DNA of 64,000 nt from Erwinia sp. JUb26 (GCF_003751505.1 NZ_RJVB01000001.1:985898-1049897), one strand, 5' to 3'. Numbered from the stretch's first letter, positions 8,951-17,676 are shown. Notes: generated from the letters alone by a model not told the origin. A program made the numbers and translations.

Positions 8951-9085
8951 TGACCTGCTCCCCGTTGATTAATACATGCTGATGTTAGTAATGTCTTCAT
9001 AAGCCACATGAGGACATCCCCATGAAGAAGCGTTTTTCCGACGAACAGATCATCAGTACCCTCCCCGAGGCTGAACCCGTGGTTA
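8951..9085 (+). mobile_element. IS3-family left-end fragment with start of orfA
   Basis: TGACCTGCTCCCCGTTGATT at 8951 resembles an IS3-group terminal repeat. It is followed at 9022 by an orfA start (MKKRFSDEQIISTLPEAE) that runs only ~20 codons before homology ends inside a truncated AraC gene on the other strand. Orientation is opposite to the remnant at 7678, so it is a separate insertion event or an inverted piece. Confidence 0.7.
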
Positions 9086-9632
9086 TACAGCTTGCCAGCT
9101 CCCGAAGCGCAACGATCAGATGCAGCTGCTGACGCCATCGCCCGAAGGTCAGACCGGTTTCACGCAGCATCAAACGGGCTAATGAACGCTCGCTGAGTGC
9201 CAGCCGCTTTGCCCAGACTTTAAATGTGCTCCGATCTTCCGGCTGGCTGACCAGCGCATCGGCCATCGCGCGAATTTTAGGATGCGTCGAAACCGGCAGG
9301 CTCAGTTTCTGCTGCGGCATAGTCACCAGTTCATCGAGCGTCACTCTGGTTAGCCTGCCCGCATGGCTTTCCGCTTCGAAATTAATATCTTCGCGGGTCA
9401 GGCGGCCAACCAGCTCTTTAATCAGCGGTGAAATCGCCAGCATGCAGCACTTCTCCGGCAGCGCGGCGGCTCCCGGTTCAATAAACAAGTAATTGAGATG
9501 GGCATTCCAGGTGGCTTTGGCACTGTGCGGGATCCCGCCGGGGATCCACATGGCGCAATCTGGCGGCACTATCCAGATATCATTTTCCGCGCGACAAATT
9601 ACCGCGCACCTGTTTTTTGTTGTAGAATGATC
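9086..9632 (-). pseudogene. AraC-family regulator, truncated at both ends
   Basis: The minus strand translates to the middle of an AraC regulator: a cupin-like segment (DIWIVPPDCAMWIPGGIPHS), a linker, and the first half of the AraC DNA-binding domain (WAKRLALSERSLARLMLRET, then GLTFGRWRQQLHLIVALREL). After RELA the frame enters the IS3 fragment, so the second helix-turn-helix is lost. At the 5' end the open frame runs without a start codon of AraC type into a TetR-type operator (9621-9640), suggesting a missing N-terminus joined to a foreign promoter. A GTG at 9569 could start a ~160-residue product, but DNA binding would be crippled. Confidence 0.7.
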
Positions 9633-9647
9633 ATTCTACACAGTCAA
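9619..9647 (-). promoter_or_regulatory. Leftward promoter with perfect 20-bp TetR-type operator (site 1)
   Basis: Read on the minus strand: -35 TTGACT (9642-9647), 17-bp spacer, -10 TACAAC (9619-9624). A perfect palindrome TGTAGAATGATCATTCTACA spans 9621-9640 and fills the spacer and -10. The same layout occurs at 10344 and 11456, so all three probably answer to the TetR protein encoded at 10379. Confidence 0.7.
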
Positions 9648-9778
9648 GGGTTTCTGCTGAGGCATAAGAACAGAGAAGCTAAGTGCCGTTATACAAAACA
9701 GTAAAAATCACGGGTATAAGGTGAGAATATTTCCGCTTGAAACCTGGAGTTTCCTAACCACTTTTCCCGAGGAGAACG

Positions 9779-10177
9779 ATGAAAATGTCAGTTACCAATG
9801 GTGTGCATCATATTGGCTTAGCCGTCAGCAAGCTTGAAGAAAGTGCTGAATTCTTCACTAAATTATTGGGCTGGGAGGAAGTTAAACGGCGTGAGGATTA
9901 TCCTGCGATCTTCGTGAAAGATGACTCACTGATGATTACGCTCTGGAAAACGCAAACAGAAGAGCCGGCTAAATTCGATCGCAAAACGAACATCGGGCTC
10001 CATCACTTAGCTTTGCGGGTTAACAGTCAGGAATCTATGTATCATCTCCTTGCTGTGTTGAAAGAAAACCAGATTGAGATCGAGTTTGAGCCAACCCTCA
10101 GAGGCGAAGGTCCGTCAATGCACATGATGTGTTATGAACCAAGCGGCATCAGGGTCGAATTCTATTATGCTGCGTAG
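9779..10177 (+). CDS. VOC (glyoxalase/dioxygenase superfamily) protein
   Basis: A 132-residue cytoplasmic protein made of two beta-alpha-beta-beta-beta units, as in the vicinal-oxygen-chelate fold: VHHIGLAVSKLEESAEFFTK at the start and HHLALRV near residue 75, ending IRVEFYYA. Histidine and glutamate at these strand positions are the usual metal ligands. The start is fixed by GAGGAGA nine bases upstream. Such proteins isomerise or detoxify small electrophiles or bind antibiotics; the substrate is unknown. It precedes the TetR repressor gene by 200 bp and may belong to the same detoxification module, but no operator of that type lies in front of it. Confidence 0.8.
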   Translation: MKMSVTNGVHHIGLAVSKLEESAEFFTKLLGWEEVKRREDYPAIFVKDDSLMITLWKTQTEEPAKFDRKTNIGLHHLALRVNSQESMYHLLAVLKENQIEIEFEPTLRGEGPSMHMMCYEPSGIRVEFYYAA

Positions 10178-10343
10178 TTGCTTTCTGCCATTTTCATCAG
10201 GACATGTTAGTCATCTGATGCGGCATCCCATCGTTATGGGAATCGCTTAGGCGTTCGCTACCATCAATTTTTTATATCTTCTCTTTTAAAATTTCAGGTT
10301 GCACATATTCAGGGGAATGATGAAGGCTCATTTTTAAAAATCG

Positions 10344-10372
10344 TTGACTGAGTAGAACGATAATTCTACATT
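10344..10372 (+). promoter_or_regulatory. tetR promoter with self-operator (site 2)
   Basis: -35 TTGACT (10344-10349), 17-bp spacer, -10 TACATT (10367-10372). Operator GTAGAA-CGATAA-TTCTAC at 10352-10369. It stands just before the TetR gene, consistent with autoregulation. Confidence 0.7.
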
Positions 10373-10378
10373 TGGTGC

Positions 10379-10960
10379 ATGAACATGAAAACAACTGATA
10401 CTCGGGATAAAATCCTGAAAACCGCCGAGCAGCTTATCTACCAGAACGGGATACATGCCATGGGGATGGATCTGCTGGTCAAGACCTCTGGTGTCGCAAG
10501 AAAGAGTATTTATCGCCATTTCGCGAATAAAGAAGACGTGGCGTCGGCCGCGTTGACCGAGCGCGACGAACGATGGATGCAATGGTTCAGGACAGAGTCT
10601 GACAAAGGTGCGACGCCTCAGGAACGCGTTCTGAACATGTTCACCGTTCTGAAGAGCTGGTTTGAGTCCGACGGCTTCCGGGGCTGCGCGTTTATCAATA
10701 CTGCCGGGGAAGTTGGCGACCCTGAAGATCCTGTGCGTCAGATAGCGAAGATGCACAAGCAGAAGTTACTGGATTACACCCTTGAGCTTTCCAGACAGCT
10801 GAACGTCGAAAACCCGGAGGCTCTGGCCAAACAGCTGCTGATCCTTTTGGAAGGCGCTATCACAATGTCCTACGTGATGGGCGACTGGAGTGCGGCCGAC
10901 AACGCACGAGAAATCGCCAAACTCATGCTGGAGAAGACTCCACCTTCGGGAGCTAACTAG
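10379..10960 (+). CDS. TetR/AcrR-family transcriptional repressor
   Basis: This 193-residue protein has an N-terminal TetR helix-turn-helix (about residues 8-55; TRDKILKTAEQLIYQNG, then KTSGVARKSIYRHFANKED) and a helical ligand-binding C-terminal domain (FINTAGEVGDPEDPVRQIA). TetR repressors leave DNA on binding a small molecule. Three similar palindromes with GTAGAA half-sites (9621, 10352, 11464) sit inside promoters near this gene, including its own, which defines a local regulon: itself, the DUF1348-esterase pair, and the AraC remnant. The inducing ligand is unknown; an esterase and a VOC enzyme nearby hint at detoxification of an electrophilic or ester compound. Confidence 0.9.
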   Translation: MNMKTTDTRDKILKTAEQLIYQNGIHAMGMDLLVKTSGVARKSIYRHFANKEDVASAALTERDERWMQWFRTESDKGATPQERVLNMFTVLKSWFESDGFRGCAFINTAGEVGDPEDPVRQIAKMHKQKLLDYTLELSRQLNVENPEALAKQLLILLEGAITMSYVMGDWSAADNAREIAKLMLEKTPPSGAN

Positions 10961-11455
10961 CGTGACCGGTTTTTGACCTGAACGACGATCCACTGAAATT
11001 TTACCGGCAGGTTGCCCGTTGATAGTAAAAACCCTTCGTGTATGCCGGGATTGGTTTCTCCGAGGCAGGTTCACCTGCTGTTAAAGGGGGGATATATCGT
11101 CATGTTCCCCTTTTCTCTATCCCTTAAATGTTTAATTCGGATTATCCCCAAATCAGCAGGCCCCTTAAAAGGCCCCGCCATCAGTATGTATGGTCTGCGG
11201 AACATTCATATTCCTGCGTTCGCCAGTGACTTCCTCTTTTACTCATTCTGATGCCATGAGCGGCAGAAAACTCATTTGATAACGCGCTATCGTCTCGCTT
11301 TATCGTGCCTCCTCCCCATTTTGTGCATTAGTTACTCCCCATTCACGCCTGAAGCGCAACGAATTAAAATAATATTTAATTCATTAAAAACAATAAATTA
11401 AACACAACCCGCACCAAATAACCACCTTCACCAGAATTATTATTATAAAAAACCG
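10961..11455 (+). other. Intergenic stretch after tetR
   Basis: About 500 bp without a convincing gene. A hairpin AAAGGGG / CCCCTTT (11083-11113) running into TTCTCT could terminate tetR transcription. The rest becomes AT-rich toward the next promoter (11370-11450). No conserved coding sequence recognised. Confidence 0.4.
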
Positions 11456-11484
11456 TTGACGAGGTAGAACGATCATTCTACCTT
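11456..11484 (+). promoter_or_regulatory. Promoter with TetR-type operator (site 3) for DUF1348-esterase genes
   Basis: -35 TTGACG (11456-11461), 17-bp spacer, -10 TACCTT (11479-11484). Operator GTAGAA-CGATCA-TTCTAC at 11464-11481. Same geometry as sites 1 and 2, so repression by the TetR protein at 10379 is expected. Confidence 0.7.
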
Positions 11485-11579
11485 TAAGCCACAGACAAGG
11501 GGCCCGGTGATACCGTGTCGATATCCCTGAAATTTCTGAACGATTTTCAACCTAAACCAAAATTTACAGGAGTTTTACC

Positions 11580-12056
11580 ATGACTGATTCACAAGTACGT
11601 CCGCCGCTGCCTCCTTTCACTCTGGAAACGGCAATCGAGAAAGTCCGACTGGCCGAAGACGGCTGGAACACCCGCGATGCTGCAAAAGTCGCGCTGGCTT
11701 ACTCACTGGATACCAAATGGCGTAACCGCGCTGAGTTCGCCAACAACCGCGAAGAAGCACAGGGATTCCTTGATCGTAAGTGGAAAAAAGAGCACGAGTA
11801 TCGCCTGATTAAAGAGCTGTGGGCGTTTGGCGGCAACCGCATCGCGGTCCGTTACGCTTACGAATGGCATGATGATTCCGGCAACTGGTTCCGCTCTTAC
11901 GGCAACGAAAACTGGGAGTTTGGCGCTGATGGACTGATGGAGCGTCGTTTCGCCTGTATTAACGATATGCCCATCAAAGAAAGCGAACGCAAATATTTCT
12001 GGCCGCTGGGACGTCGCCCGGACGATCATCCGAGCCTGTCCGACCTGGGTCTGTAA
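11580..12056 (+). CDS. DUF1348 / NTF2-like (SnoaL-type) protein
   Basis: 158 residues with the compact cone-shaped NTF2-like fold signature of DUF1348 proteins: helices [19 protein letters not shown], then [20 protein letters not shown], and beta strands with [20 protein letters not shown] and YGNENWEF. Aromatic and charged residues line the putative pocket. Family members are often found with short-chain dehydrogenases, hydrolases or regulators, but their reaction is not established. Start supported by an AGGAG site. It is the first gene behind operator site 3 and precedes an esterase by 111 bp. Confidence 0.85.
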   Translation: MTDSQVRPPLPPFTLETAIEKVRLAEDGWNTRDAAKVALAYSLDTKWRNRAEFANNREEAQGFLDRKWKKEHEYRLIKELWAFGGNRIAVRYAYEWHDDSGNWFRSYGNENWEFGADGLMERRFACINDMPIKESERKYFWPLGRRPDDHPSLSDLGL

Positions 12057-12167
12057 GTCACACAGCTATCCCGCGTGAGGCCCCGTATTTCCTGTCCTGG
12101 CAGGGGGGCTTTAATCAGCCAGTTTAGTAGCGCGCCATGCAGTTTCGCACAATATTAACAGGGTCAT

Positions 12168-13178
12168 ATGATGAATATTAAATCAGCTTTACTGACTGCC
12201 GCAATGGCAGCCGTTTCTGCCAGCAGCTTTGCCGATGCGCCTCAGCCAGACCGCCACGTGCAGGAATTCCTTAAAGCGCTGAACGGTGGCGGCGGCAAAC
12301 CCATTGAGCAGCTGTCACCGGATGACGCACGCCAGGTCCTGATAAACGCTCAGAAAGGCGCGAAGCTGCCCGCCGCTGACGTCACTGAAAAAACCATCAA
12401 CATTGATGGCGGCACGCTGAGACTCAACATCGTGAAACCTCATAACGCGCAGGGAACGTTGCCCGTGTTTATGTTCTTCCACGGCGGTGGCTGGATTCTG
12501 GGCGATTTTGCAACGCACGAACGTCTGGTACGGGACCTTGTCACGGAGTCCGGTGCGGCGGCCGTCTTTGTCAACTACACGCCATCGCCGGAGGCACATT
12601 TCCCGGTTGCCATTAATCAGGCATATGCAGCAACCCGCTGGGTTGCCGAGCACGGAAGTGAAATCGGCGTTGACGGCAAGCGCCTGGCGCTGGTCGGTAA
12701 CAGCGTCGGCGGAAACATGGTTGCAGCCGTAGCGCTTCAGGCTAAACAGCATAAAGCGCCGGCAATCCGCTACGAGGTGATGCTGTGGCCGGTGACTGAC
12801 GCGCATTTCAACACCGGTTCTTATGACCAGTTTGAGAACGGCTATTTCCTGTCGCGGAACATGATGAAGTGGTTCTGGGATGCCTACACCACGAAAGAAA
12901 GCGATCGCAATAACATTCTGGCATCGCCGCTGCGCGCAACCCCTGAGCAGCTGAAGGGTCTGCCGCCGACCCTGATCCAGACTGCCGAACTGGATGTGCT
13001 GCGCGACGAAGGTGAAGCTTATGGTCGTAAGCTTGATGCCGCCGGCGTTGACGTCACGGTTACCCGCTACAACGGCCTGATCCATGATTATGGTCTGCTG
13101 AACGCGTTGAGCGACGTTCCAGCCGTACGCGCCGCCCTCGGCCAGGCTGCATATGGCCTTAAAGAACACCTGAAGTAA
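12168..13178 (+). CDS. Periplasmic alpha/beta-hydrolase, HSL-type esterase
   Basis: This 336-residue protein has an N-terminal signal peptide (MMNIKSALLTAAMAAVSASS, cut near ADA). The hormone-sensitive-lipase family signatures are complete: oxyanion loop HGGGW at 105-109, nucleophile elbow GNSVG with Ser179, and the probable acid Asp276 (ELDVLRDEG) and His306 (LIHDYG). It should hydrolyse short-chain esters outside the cytoplasm. Two adjacent ATG codons (12168, 12171) are possible starts. Probably co-transcribed with the DUF1348 gene and under the TetR operator. A small GC-rich hairpin (CCGGTT/AACCGG) follows the stop. Confidence 0.9.
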   Translation: MMNIKSALLTAAMAAVSASSFADAPQPDRHVQEFLKALNGGGGKPIEQLSPDDARQVLINAQKGAKLPAADVTEKTINIDGGTLRLNIVKPHNAQGTLPVFMFFHGGGWILGDFATHERLVRDLVTESGAAAVFVNYTPSPEAHFPVAINQAYAATRWVAEHGSEIGVDGKRLALVGNSVGGNMVAAVALQAKQHKAPAIRYEVMLWPVTDAHFNTGSYDQFENGYFLSRNMMKWFWDAYTTKESDRNNILASPLRATPEQLKGLPPTLIQTAELDVLRDEGEAYGRKLDAAGVDVTVTRYNGLIHDYGLLNALSDVPAVRAALGQAAYGLKEHLK

Positions 13179-13306
13179 CTGCCGTATGGCCGGCCGGTTT
13201 TAACCGGCTGGTCACCGCCACTCCTGGCTCTCTTCCTGTTTCCATACTCAAAAGCACGAGGGTTTTTATTAGTACATCAATAATGCTCGAAAGAATTCTC
13301 CATACT

Positions 13307-13804
13307 TCACCCGCCCCACCCCCCCAACAAACACACCGCCGCCAGGTACATCCCACAGCCGAAAACCCCGTGTGTGGCCAGACTGCGCAGCCGGTTTTTC
13401 ATCGGAGTGGGCGTGCGTGACGCGGCAAACCCGGCGCCCATCGCAGGCTGCATAATAAACAGCGGAAACGCGACGGTTGCCAGACCAACGGATACGGCAG
13501 GCAGCAGGGTCGGATCCTCCAGCCATCCGCTGCCCGCAAACGCCACCAGCAACGATGCAAACAGCACGCCGGTAGCATAGTGAATCGTCCAGCCCAGCCC
13601 GCGCTCTCCCATTACTGGTGATGCCCGGCCGATGGCCTCGTGCGCAAACCTTCCGTGCAACATGTGGCCGACCCAGCGGCCGACCAGGGCGTAATCCAGC
13701 GTGGAAACTCCCAACCGTTTCAGGATTCCAGACCACAGATCCATCACCAGCGTTGCACCTGCCCCCACCAGAACAATTTTTACCACCTCGTCGAATACGC
13801 CCAT
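13307..13804 (-). CDS. DUF2938 membrane protein
   Basis: 165 residues with about four hydrophobic helices and the family's early signature MDLWSGILKRLGV-TLDYALVGRW and HYATGVLFA. It matches my memory of DUF2938, membrane proteins of unknown function. It is divergent from a MerR regulator 80 bp away, sharing a dyad at 13854-13869. A regulator/membrane-protein pair of this kind could be an exporter or stress protein, but function is unassigned. Confidence 0.75.
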   Translation of the reverse strand: MGVFDEVVKIVLVGAGATLVMDLWSGILKRLGVSTLDYALVGRWVGHMLHGRFAHEAIGRASPVMGERGLGWTIHYATGVLFASLLVAFAGSGWLEDPTLLPAVSVGLATVAFPLFIMQPAMGAGFAASRTPTPMKNRLRSLATHGVFGCGMYLAAVCLLGGWGG

Positions 13805-13853
13805 ATCAGCCTGTTCCTCTTTCTCATTTTAACGGTTGCAGGCATGATAGAAG

Positions 13854-13869
13854 TTAAAGTCAACTTTAA
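13854..13869. promoter_or_regulatory. Dyad operator between DUF2938 and MerR genes
   Basis: TTAAAGT-CA-ACTTTAA, 7-bp perfect arms, 15 bp before the MerR start. MerR proteins bind such dyads within promoters that have long spacers, so this is the likely control point for both genes. Confidence 0.6.
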
Positions 13870-13884
13870 GTCAAGAGGCTCACG

Positions 13885-14286
13885 ATGGATATCTCCGAGG
13901 CTGCCCGGCGTTCGGGCGTACCCGCCTCCACGCTGCGTTACTATCAGAAAATGGGCCTGATCCGCGCGATCAGCCCCGAGGGGGAACGGCGTCACTTTGC
14001 CGCAGACGTGCTGGACCAGCTGGCGCTGATTGCTCTGGGCCAGGCCGGTGGGCTTTCGCTGGATGAGATCCGCAGCATGCTGTCTCCTGGTGGCGAACCG
14101 CAGGTTGAGCGGGCAGTGTTGCTGAGCCGGGCCGATGAGATTGATGCCACCATCCGCCGCCTGCGGGCCATGAGCCAGGGGCTGCGCCATGTGGCGGAAT
14201 GCCCTGCCCCGAGCCATGCTGAGTGCCCAACCTTTCAGCGATGGCTCAAGGCCGCCACCGCGGAAAAAATAAAGCAAAAGCGCTGA
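13885..14286 (+). CDS. MerR-family transcriptional regulator
   Basis: 133 residues. The N-terminal winged helix is clear (DISEAARRSGVPASTLRYYQ, KMGLIRAISPEGERRHF, residues 1-45), followed by the dimerisation coiled coil (VERAVLLSRADEIDATIRRL) and a C-terminal tail with two cysteines (ECPAPSHAECP). Those cysteines could bind a metal or sense redox state, but the exact MerR metal-site pattern is not present. It is divergent from the DUF2938 gene and probably controls it. Confidence 0.87.
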   Translation: MDISEAARRSGVPASTLRYYQKMGLIRAISPEGERRHFAADVLDQLALIALGQAGGLSLDEIRSMLSPGGEPQVERAVLLSRADEIDATIRRLRAMSQGLRHVAECPAPSHAECPTFQRWLKAATAEKIKQKR

Positions 14287-14317
14287 GCGTCTTTTCCGCG
14301 CCACCCCCCCGACAAAC

Positions 14318-14343
14318 AGCAGGGAAGCCGACGCTTCCCTGCT
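14318..14343. terminator. Bidirectional terminator between merR and aceE paralogue
   Basis: 11-bp perfect stem AGCAGGGAAGC / GCTTCCCTGCT, 4-base loop, flanked by AATAAAAA on one side and TGTTTGTC on the other strand. It separates two converging genes. Confidence 0.75.
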
Positions 14344-14376
14344 AATAAAAACCGTCATCCCAGGGGGTGAATACCG

Positions 14377-17049
14377 CTACACCGCCGCCGGATCGGGCTT
14401 GTCACCGCGAAGACCATACAGCGCTATCGCCCGCCCCACCGTCTCCCTCGGCACGGCACCTTCGTCGGCCAGCAGCTTCAGCGAGGCGACAACGATATAG
14501 TGCCGGTTGACCTCAAAGAACTCGCGCAGCGCTTCACGGGTATCCGAACGACCAAAGCCGTCGGTGCCGAGCGACATAAAACGTCTGCCGACCAGGAACG
14601 GCTTAATCTGATCGCCGACGATTTTCATATAGTCCGTCGCCACCACAACCGGCCCGCTGTGGCCCTCGAACATCCGCTGGACGTAAGGCACCTTCGGCGC
14701 GTCGTCCGGGTGCAGCAGATTCCAGCGCTCGGCGGCCATCCCTTCGCGGCGCAGTTCCGTCAGGCTGGTTGCGCTCCAGATATCGCTCACCACACCGAAA
14801 TCGCTGAGCAGCAGTTCAGACGCGGCCATTACCTCGCGCAGGATTGCACCGCTACCCATTAGCTGAACGCAGGGGCGCGAACCGCTGGCGTCCTCATGCG
14901 CCCTGAACAGATAGGCGCCCTTCACGATGCCGTCCTCGACCCCTTCCGGCATCGCGGGCTGCGGATAGCCCTCGTTCAGCAGCGTGATGTAGTAATAAAT
15001 ATCCTCAAAATCGGCGTACATCCTGCGCATCCCGTCGCGAACGATAACCGCCAGCTCGAAGGAAAAAGCAGGATCGTAAGAAATGCAGCTGGGGATCACC
15101 GAGGATAAAACGTGGCTGTGGCCGTCATCATGCTGTAGCCCTTCCCCCATCAGCGTGGTTCTGCCCGCCGTCGCGCCCAGCAAAAAGCCTTTGGTTCGCG
15201 CATCGGCCGCCGCCCAGGCGAGATCGCCCACCCGCTGCAGACCAAACATCGAGTAGAATATATAGAACGGGATCGTCGGAACATCGTGGTTGCTGTAGGC
15301 GGTCCCGGCAGCGATCCAGCTCGAAATCGCCCCGGATTCATTTATCCCCTCCTGCAGGATCTGCCCGTCCTTCGCCTCTTTGTAATAGCTCAGCTGTCCG
15401 GCATCCTGTGGGGTGTAAAGCTGCCCGAGATACGAGTGAATACCAATCTGGCGGAACAGTCCTTCCATGCCAAAAGTTCGCGACTCGTCCGGCACGATGG
15501 GGACAATCAGCTTGCCCAGCGCCTTATCCTTCAGCAGCGCATTCAGGATCGTGACAAAGGCCATCGTCGTTGACTGATTACGTTCGCCGCTGCCCTTCAG
15601 CAGGCTGGCAAACTGACTGAGCGACGGCACGGGCAGGGCCGTCGACTGGTTAAACCGCGCCGGAATAACCCCACCCAGCCGTTCGCGCGTAGCCTGCAGG
15701 TAGCGAGCCTCCTCGCTGCCCGGCTCGGCTTTCAGGAACGGGATTTCTTCCAGCTGGGCATCTGGCACCGGGAGCTGAAAGCGATCGCGGAACGCCCTGA
15801 CCGCATCCTGACTCATTTTTTTCAGCTGATGATTAATGTTCTGCCCTTCTCCCGCCTCCCCCATGCCAAAGCCCTTGACCGTTTTGGCGAGGATCACCGA
15901 CGGCATACCGCGCGTATTCACCGCCTGATGGTAGGCGGCATAGACCTTCTCAGGATCGTGGCCGCCGCGGTTCAGCTGCCAGATATCGTCATCGCTCATA
16001 TCGGCTACCAGCGCCAGTAGTTCCGGATACTTACCGAAGAAGTGCTCGCGAACGTAGGCCCCGCTTTGCGACTTAAAGGTCTGATAATCACCGTCCACGC
16101 ACTCCATCATGCGCTGTGCCAGCAGGCCGCTGGTGTCTTTAGCCAGCAGCGCATCCCAGCCGCTGCCCCAGATGACTTTTATTACGTTCCAGCCAGCGGC
16201 TTTAAATGCCCCTTCCAGCTCCTGAACAATTTTACTGTTACCGCGCACCGGGCCATCCAGCCGCTGCAAATTACAGTTAACGACGAAAATCAGGTTATCC
16301 AGTTTCTCTCGGCCGCCGAGGGAGATAGCCGCCAGCGATTCCGGCTGATCCATTTCGCCGTCGCCGAGAAATGCCCAGACTTTTCGCCCCTGATGCGGTT
16401 TGAGATCGCGGTATTCAAGGTAGCGCATATAGCGCGCCTGATAAGCCGCGGTGAGCGGCCCCAGCCCCATCGACACGGTAGGATACTGCCAGAAGTCCGG
16501 CATCAGGCGCGGATGGGGATAAGAAGAGAGCCCGCGCCGGTTTGATTCACGGCGGAAGTTATCCATCAACTCGTTATCCAGCCGCCCTTCCAGCCATGCG
16601 CGGCCGTAAATCCCCGGCGCCGAATGCCCCTGAAAATAGACCATATCCCCGGCAAAGCTTTCCGTTCGGCCACGGAAGAAATGATTGAATCCCACATCGT
16701 AAAGCACCGCCGCAGACTGGTAAGTGGCAATATGTCCGCCGACGTTAGAGTGCTTACCCGCCCGCAGCACGATGGCCATCGCGTTCCAGCGCACCAGCGC
16801 ATTCAGCTTCGATTCGGTGGCTAAATTACCGGGGTACACCGGCTGCTTATCGGCAGGAATCGAGTTGACGTAGGGCGTGGTGACCAGGCTGTAAAAATCG
16901 CCGTGCCGCCGGTTATCCGCTTCCGCCATTTTATCGATCAGAAAATGCGCCCGCGCCCGCCCGTCCGCATCGACGACACTGTCAAAAGCCTGAAGCCATT
17001 CGGCCGTTTCCTGCGGGTCCAGGTCTGCTTCTACTGCGTGTTGATTCAT
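14377..17049 (-). CDS. Pyruvate dehydrogenase E1-type protein (AceE paralogue)
   Basis: This is a homodimeric 2-oxoacid dehydrogenase E1 of 890 residues from the ATG at 17049 (GGAGAA ribosome site), close to E. coli AceE (887). The thiamine diphosphate motif (GDGEMDQPES, about residue 228, to NCNLQRLDGPV) and the AceE blocks YNSIP-like start, GHSAPG, TAGRTTLMGEGLQHDDGHSH and STDYMK-type C-terminus are present, so it should decarboxylate pyruvate or a related 2-oxoacid. It is not in a pdhR-aceEF-lpd operon. It stands alone, divergent from a MarR regulator with palindromes between them. An inducible second copy, perhaps with a different substrate such as 2-oxobutyrate, is an inference. Confidence 0.9.
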   Translation of the reverse strand: MNQHAVEADLDPQETAEWLQAFDSVVDADGRARAHFLIDKMAEADNRRHGDFYSLVTTPYVNSIPADKQPVYPGNLATESKLNALVRWNAMAIVLRAGKHSNVGGHIATYQSAAVLYDVGFNHFFRGRTESFAGDMVYFQGHSAPGIYGRAWLEGRLDNELMDNFRRESNRRGLSSYPHPRLMPDFWQYPTVSMGLGPLTAAYQARYMRYLEYRDLKPHQGRKVWAFLGDGEMDQPESLAAISLGGREKLDNLIFVVNCNLQRLDGPVRGNSKIVQELEGAFKAAGWNVIKVIWGSGWDALLAKDTSGLLAQRMMECVDGDYQTFKSQSGAYVREHFFGKYPELLALVADMSDDDIWQLNRGGHDPEKVYAAYHQAVNTRGMPSVILAKTVKGFGMGEAGEGQNINHQLKKMSQDAVRAFRDRFQLPVPDAQLEEIPFLKAEPGSEEARYLQATRERLGGVIPARFNQSTALPVPSLSQFASLLKGSGERNQSTTMAFVTILNALLKDKALGKLIVPIVPDESRTFGMEGLFRQIGIHSYLGQLYTPQDAGQLSYYKEAKDGQILQEGINESGAISSWIAAGTAYSNHDVPTIPFYIFYSMFGLQRVGDLAWAAADARTKGFLLGATAGRTTLMGEGLQHDDGHSHVLSSVIPSCISYDPAFSFELAVIVRDGMRRMYADFEDIYYYITLLNEGYPQPAMPEGVEDGIVKGAYLFRAHEDASGSRPCVQLMGSGAILREVMAASELLLSDFGVVSDIWSATSLTELRREGMAAERWNLLHPDDAPKVPYVQRMFEGHSGPVVVATDYMKIVGDQIKPFLVGRRFMSLGTDGFGRSDTREALREFFEVNRHYIVVASLKLLADEGAVPRETVGRAIALYGLRGDKPDPAAV

Positions 17050-17109
17050 ATCTTCTCCGAGAATAGTAGCGGTGAAATCTGCGCGACAGCGAGTCTCACC
17101 CACCAGTTA

Positions 17110-17180
17110 ATTGCAACCGCAATCATTGCAATTGCAACAATAGCAAAAGCAACTCTATCCGCTTATAATTGCATTTGCAA
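17110..17180. promoter_or_regulatory. MarR-type operator cluster between aceE paralogue and marR
   Basis: Three related sites: ATTGCAACCGCAAT (17110-17123), the perfect palindrome TTGCAATTGCAA (17126-17137), and ATTGCATTTGCAA (17168-17180). The last overlaps a consensus -10 TATAAT (17164-17169) for marR. A fourth copy lies at 18811. The layout suggests the MarR protein represses both divergent genes. Confidence 0.7.
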
Positions 17181-17207
17181 CTCACAGTCAGACTAAGAGG
17201 ATCGTCA

Positions 17208-17651
17208 ATGGCAGGTAACACACCGGATTTATGGTTTTCATTTGTGCGCTCCCACCGCACTATAATCAGGCTGGTTGAGGCGCGTCTGAGCGCGGCCGGG
17301 CTGCCGGTTTATGCCTGGTATGATGTGCTCTGGGGGCTGGAAAGCGGCGAGAACGGCACCCGCCGGATGCATGAACTGGCCGACGTACTGGTGATCGAGC
17401 GCTATAACCTCACCCGTTTGATTGACCGGCTGGAGAAAGAAAATCTGGTGGAGCGCCACCGTTCGGCAGATGATGGCCGCGCGGCGTTTGCCACTATTAC
17501 CGCGCAGGGCAAGGCGCTGCGAAAAGAAATGTGGGCGGTTTATCAGGCGGTGATTAAACAGCACTTTCTAAACCAGTTCAGTGAAGAGCAGGTTGCTCAG
17601 TTCTCTTCTGCACTGGATGCCGCTGCGCATTCCGTCCGGGCGGCTGAATGA
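17208..17651 (+). CDS. MarR-family transcriptional regulator
   Basis: 147 residues starting at the ATG at 17208, behind an AGAGG site. The MarR winged helix is clear: LADVLVIERYNLTRLIDRLE, KENLVERHRSADDGRAAFAT, with the wing DDGRA. MarR proteins are usually ligand-released repressors of degradation or efflux genes. The cluster of TTGCAA palindromes at its own promoter, at the aceE paralogue and at 18811 indicates that it controls all three genes. Confidence 0.92.
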   Translation: MAGNTPDLWFSFVRSHRTIIRLVEARLSAAGLPVYAWYDVLWGLESGENGTRRMHELADVLVIERYNLTRLIDRLEKENLVERHRSADDGRAAFATITAQGKALRKEMWAVYQAVIKQHFLNQFSEEQVAQFSSALDAAAHSVRAAE

Positions 17652-17676
17652 TTGCCCCCGAAACGGCGCGCTTAAT

